Positions 62,241-64,000 of a stretch of DNA of 64,000 nucleotides are shown piece after piece. The DNA is from Prevotellaceae bacterium (GTDB lineage: Bacteria > Bacteroidota > Bacteroidia > Bacteroidales > Bacteroidaceae): positions 62,001 to 126,000 of the forward strand of contig JAQYET010000034.1 in the NCBI GenBank assembly GCA_028723525.1, in the 5' to 3' direction. The translations under genes were made by a program, and so were the position numbers. A model generated the notes under the pieces. The model ran no database searches. It saw nothing but the letters and a program-made list of their open reading frames with translations, and had not been told where the DNA came from. How positions within the stretch are numbered: position 1 is the first letter of the stretch; each line of letters starts with the position of its first letter.

Positions 62241-64000
62241 TTACCGGATTACAATCTTACGGTTGTTGATAATGTACATACCGCGTAGCCCCTCAAGATT
62301 CGTTGCCTGCTTGCGAACAAGTTTTCCGTCGATGGTGTAGATGTCAACCGGTTTACCGTCAACAGACACCGCGTCGATGCTTGTAGTGCCCAGAACGAAA
62401 GTTACGGGGCGCGACTCCTTACCGTTGGAATAGACCGCTGTAACGGCGAAGGTGTGAGAACCGTTTTCGAGGATGCCAATCAGCGCGGTCAACTTGGAGG
62501 CATCGACATTGGCATAGAGTTCGCCGTCAACGTAGATGTTGTAACTTACCACCTCGCCGCCTGCACCTGCAGTGTATGTGACATCGTCAACCATGAGTCC
62601 GAACACGTTCTCAGACGTGTGACGTATTGCGAAGTAGGTGCTTCCTTCGGGCAGGTCGAAAGAGAACTTGTCCCATTCGTCCTTCGAAATCTGACCGTCG
62701 CCCAACTTCGTGAAGGCAGGAATTTCGTCGGCAGTTGCAGACTTGGAAGAGTAAACTTCAAATTTTTCAAATCCCCAGAAGTAGCCATATTTTGTTTGGT
62801 CTGTAGTGGAAACCTGCTTGCCATAGAAGTCAATGGTCTGCGCCTTGCCCGGAAGTTTCGGAGAAATGAGCCAGTGGTCTGTCTTAGGAGCTTCGTCGCC
62901 GTTGGCAGAACAGAGAGAAATCATATACTGCTTGCCGCTGCGGGGTGTCATATTATCCCAGTTAGGACTGACAGCATCAGGGTTAAACACCTGCCATGCT
63001 TGAACTGCTGCGGTGTTCGGATAAGACAAGCCTTGGAAGAAGAATACACCTATTCCGGTAGAGTCATATACACTCCACTCGTTGATTTTCCCGAAATGAA
63101 CGTCCTTCGTTATTCCACCAATGCTGAATGGAGGGAAGTCTATCTCGTCGTCGAATGTTTCAGTAACCTCAGCAGCGATGTTCTCGGGAGCACTCCATGT
63201 CAGAGTGACACCGCCCTCGCCTTCAGTGGCGTTGAGGTTGGTCGGCGAAGCCACCTTTGACTGCCTGATGTTGATAACGCTCTCTTCGGTGTTGTTTTCC
63301 GGCTTGATGTCGGTAGCCGCTGTCACTACAGCCTTCAGCGTCACATCGCCTTCGTCAAAGATTGTTGTTTCGTACTCGAAGTTGAACGTTTTCTTTTCGA
63401 AAGGCTTCAGCGGTTCGGTAACGGTTTCGCTCTTTATCTTCTTTTCGCCTGCATAGAAGTCAACGGTGTAGTTGTCGCAAGTGTTGGCACCATTGTTTTC
63501 AACGGTTACTTCCACTGCTGCCTTACCGCTTGCCATAACACTTGCCGGGGCATTCATCTTTATGCCGAGGTCGTCGGTGTAGTAATCGCGAATCATGATA
63601 TTGTCGATGATGATGTTGTCGGCATTCGCCGCGAAGTAGCTCACGAAGCGCACCTGTGCATATCTGCTGCCCTTGAAGTCTTTCAGGTCAACCTTGAAAG
63701 TTTGGAATTCGTCAGTCAGTTCTATATCGGAAACCTTAACCTGTTCGCCACCGTCTTTCGAAGCGTAGATTGCGAGATTAGAGTTTGCACTGCCCCTCTT
63801 GGCATCGAATATCAGAGTAGGATTTGTGGGGTCGTTGAGGTTCAGTTTGCCGGAAGATAGGAAACCCTCGTTGGCTTTTGCATCCGGATTTTTCTTGAAA
63901 TCGAGCGAGAAACCGTCGCCGTCGGTAGATTCGGTGGATACGCCAAGTTCTGAAACGATTTCGTCATTGAACCAGAATGTGGTGAACTTCCTGTTCTTCA
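62241..64000 (-). CDS. Secreted multidomain protein with type IX-like tail (5' end outside window)
   Basis: The frame stays open to the right edge, so at least 585 residues are present and the N terminus is missing. The right part has a jelly-roll-like segment (DEFQTFKVDLKDFKG, then FAANADNIIIDNIMIRDYY, typical of carbohydrate-binding-like domains). Next is a CARDB-like Ig domain (VEVTVENNGANTCDNYTVDF), then a cleaved-adhesin/choice-of-anchor J domain (ETFDDEIDFPPFSIGG, LISPKLPGKAQTIDFYG, YFAIRHTSENVFGLMVDDVTY), and a fibronectin-like strand pair. It ends VDIYTIDGKLVRKQATNLEG and MYIINNRKIVIR, a type IX-like sorting tail. Likely a surface adhesin or peptidase-associated protein. Confidence 0.85.
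   Translation of the reverse strand, partial: KNRKFTTFWFNDEIVSELGVSTESTDGDGFSLDFKKNPDAKANEGFLSSGKLNLNDPTNPTLIFDAKRGSANSNLAIYASKDGGEQVKVSDIELTDEFQTFKVDLKDFKGSRYAQVRFVSYFAANADNIIIDNIMIRDYYTDDLGIKMNAPASVMASGKAAVEVTVENNGANTCDNYTVDFYAGEKKIKSETVTEPLKPFEKKTFNFEYETTIFDEGDVTLKAVVTAATDIKPENNTEESVINIRQSKVASPTNLNATEGEGGVTLTWSAPENIAAEVTETFDDEIDFPPFSIGGITKDVHFGKINEWSVYDSTGIGVFFFQGLSYPNTAAVQAWQVFNPDAVSPNWDNMTPRSGKQYMISLCSANGDEAPKTDHWLISPKLPGKAQTIDFYGKQVSTTDQTKYGYFWGFEKFEVYSSKSATADEIPAFTKLGDGQISKDEWDKFSFDLPEGSTYFAIRHTSENVFGLMVDDVTYTAGAGGEVVSYNIYVDGELYANVDASKLTALIGILENGSHTFAVTAVYSNGKESRPVTFVLGTTSIDAVSVDGKPVDIYTIDGKLVRKQATNLEGLRGMYIINNRKIVIR

Overview
The window is chromosomal DNA of a Bacteroidales bacterium, most likely Prevotella or a close relative. 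The evidence is the repeated Bacteroidota promoter form (TTTG, about 19 nt, TAnnTTTG), secreted proteins with C-terminal tails of the type IX secretion kind, a BspA-type leucine-rich-repeat surface protein, and the order DUF6242 lipoprotein, small barrel, uppS, bamA, skp, skp, skp, murI. The assignment rests on gene content and motifs only; no database was searched.

Layout. 1-94 is the 3' end of an RseP-like protease. 219-3551 (-) is a large Dna2-like nuclease-helicase, divergent from two overlapping dynamin-like GTPase genes (3765-7260). A pyridoxal kinase gene (7681-8499, -) separates these from an eight-gene operon (8722-19158, +), closed by a very strong terminator. It encodes a vWA-like lipoprotein, a four-helix membrane protein, a tubulin-like GTPase, a 1178-residue protein ending in an Hsp70/actin-type ATPase, a membrane coiled-coil protein, a retropepsin-like lipoprotein and two sister zinc-ribbon membrane proteins. 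Dynamin-, tubulin- and actin-fold NTPases together suggest a multi-component envelope or membrane-remodelling machine. This is the best candidate here for a poorly described system.

19246-23202 (-) is a four-gene operon: TPR protein fused to a retropepsin domain, ADP-ribosylglycohydrolase, aroQ and an O-methyltransferase. 23885-32056 (+) is the outer-membrane biogenesis and murein cluster. 32334-38219 holds two secreted surface proteins and a 60-residue peptide. 38796-43703 (-) holds asnS, an RluB-type pseudouridine synthase with a long Gly/Tyr/Gln/Pro/Arg repeat tail, purB, tRNA-Val and tRNA-Leu. 43858-47129 (+) has a mannose-1-phosphate guanylyltransferase and two late cobalamin genes. 47154-48062 (-) is an Abi-family gene with a terminator-like leader hairpin. 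48295-50554 (-) is a two-component system.

51029-56333 (+) is an accessory segment: secreted caspase-like protein, lipoproteins, membrane-bound LuxR-type regulator, DUF805 protein and thioredoxin lipoprotein. It lies between two 104-bp direct repeats; one is the promoter and 5' end of the histidine kinase gene and the other is a decayed copy. After it come an outer-membrane beta-barrel protein, a DUF2795 protein, a cobalamin adenosyltransferase operon, an HxlR regulator with an oxidoreductase, and the 3' part of another secreted protein running off the right edge.

An intergenic repeat with a 22-bp period occurs five times (four copies of exactly 85 bp, one of 63 bp) and is not explained by any feature class I know.
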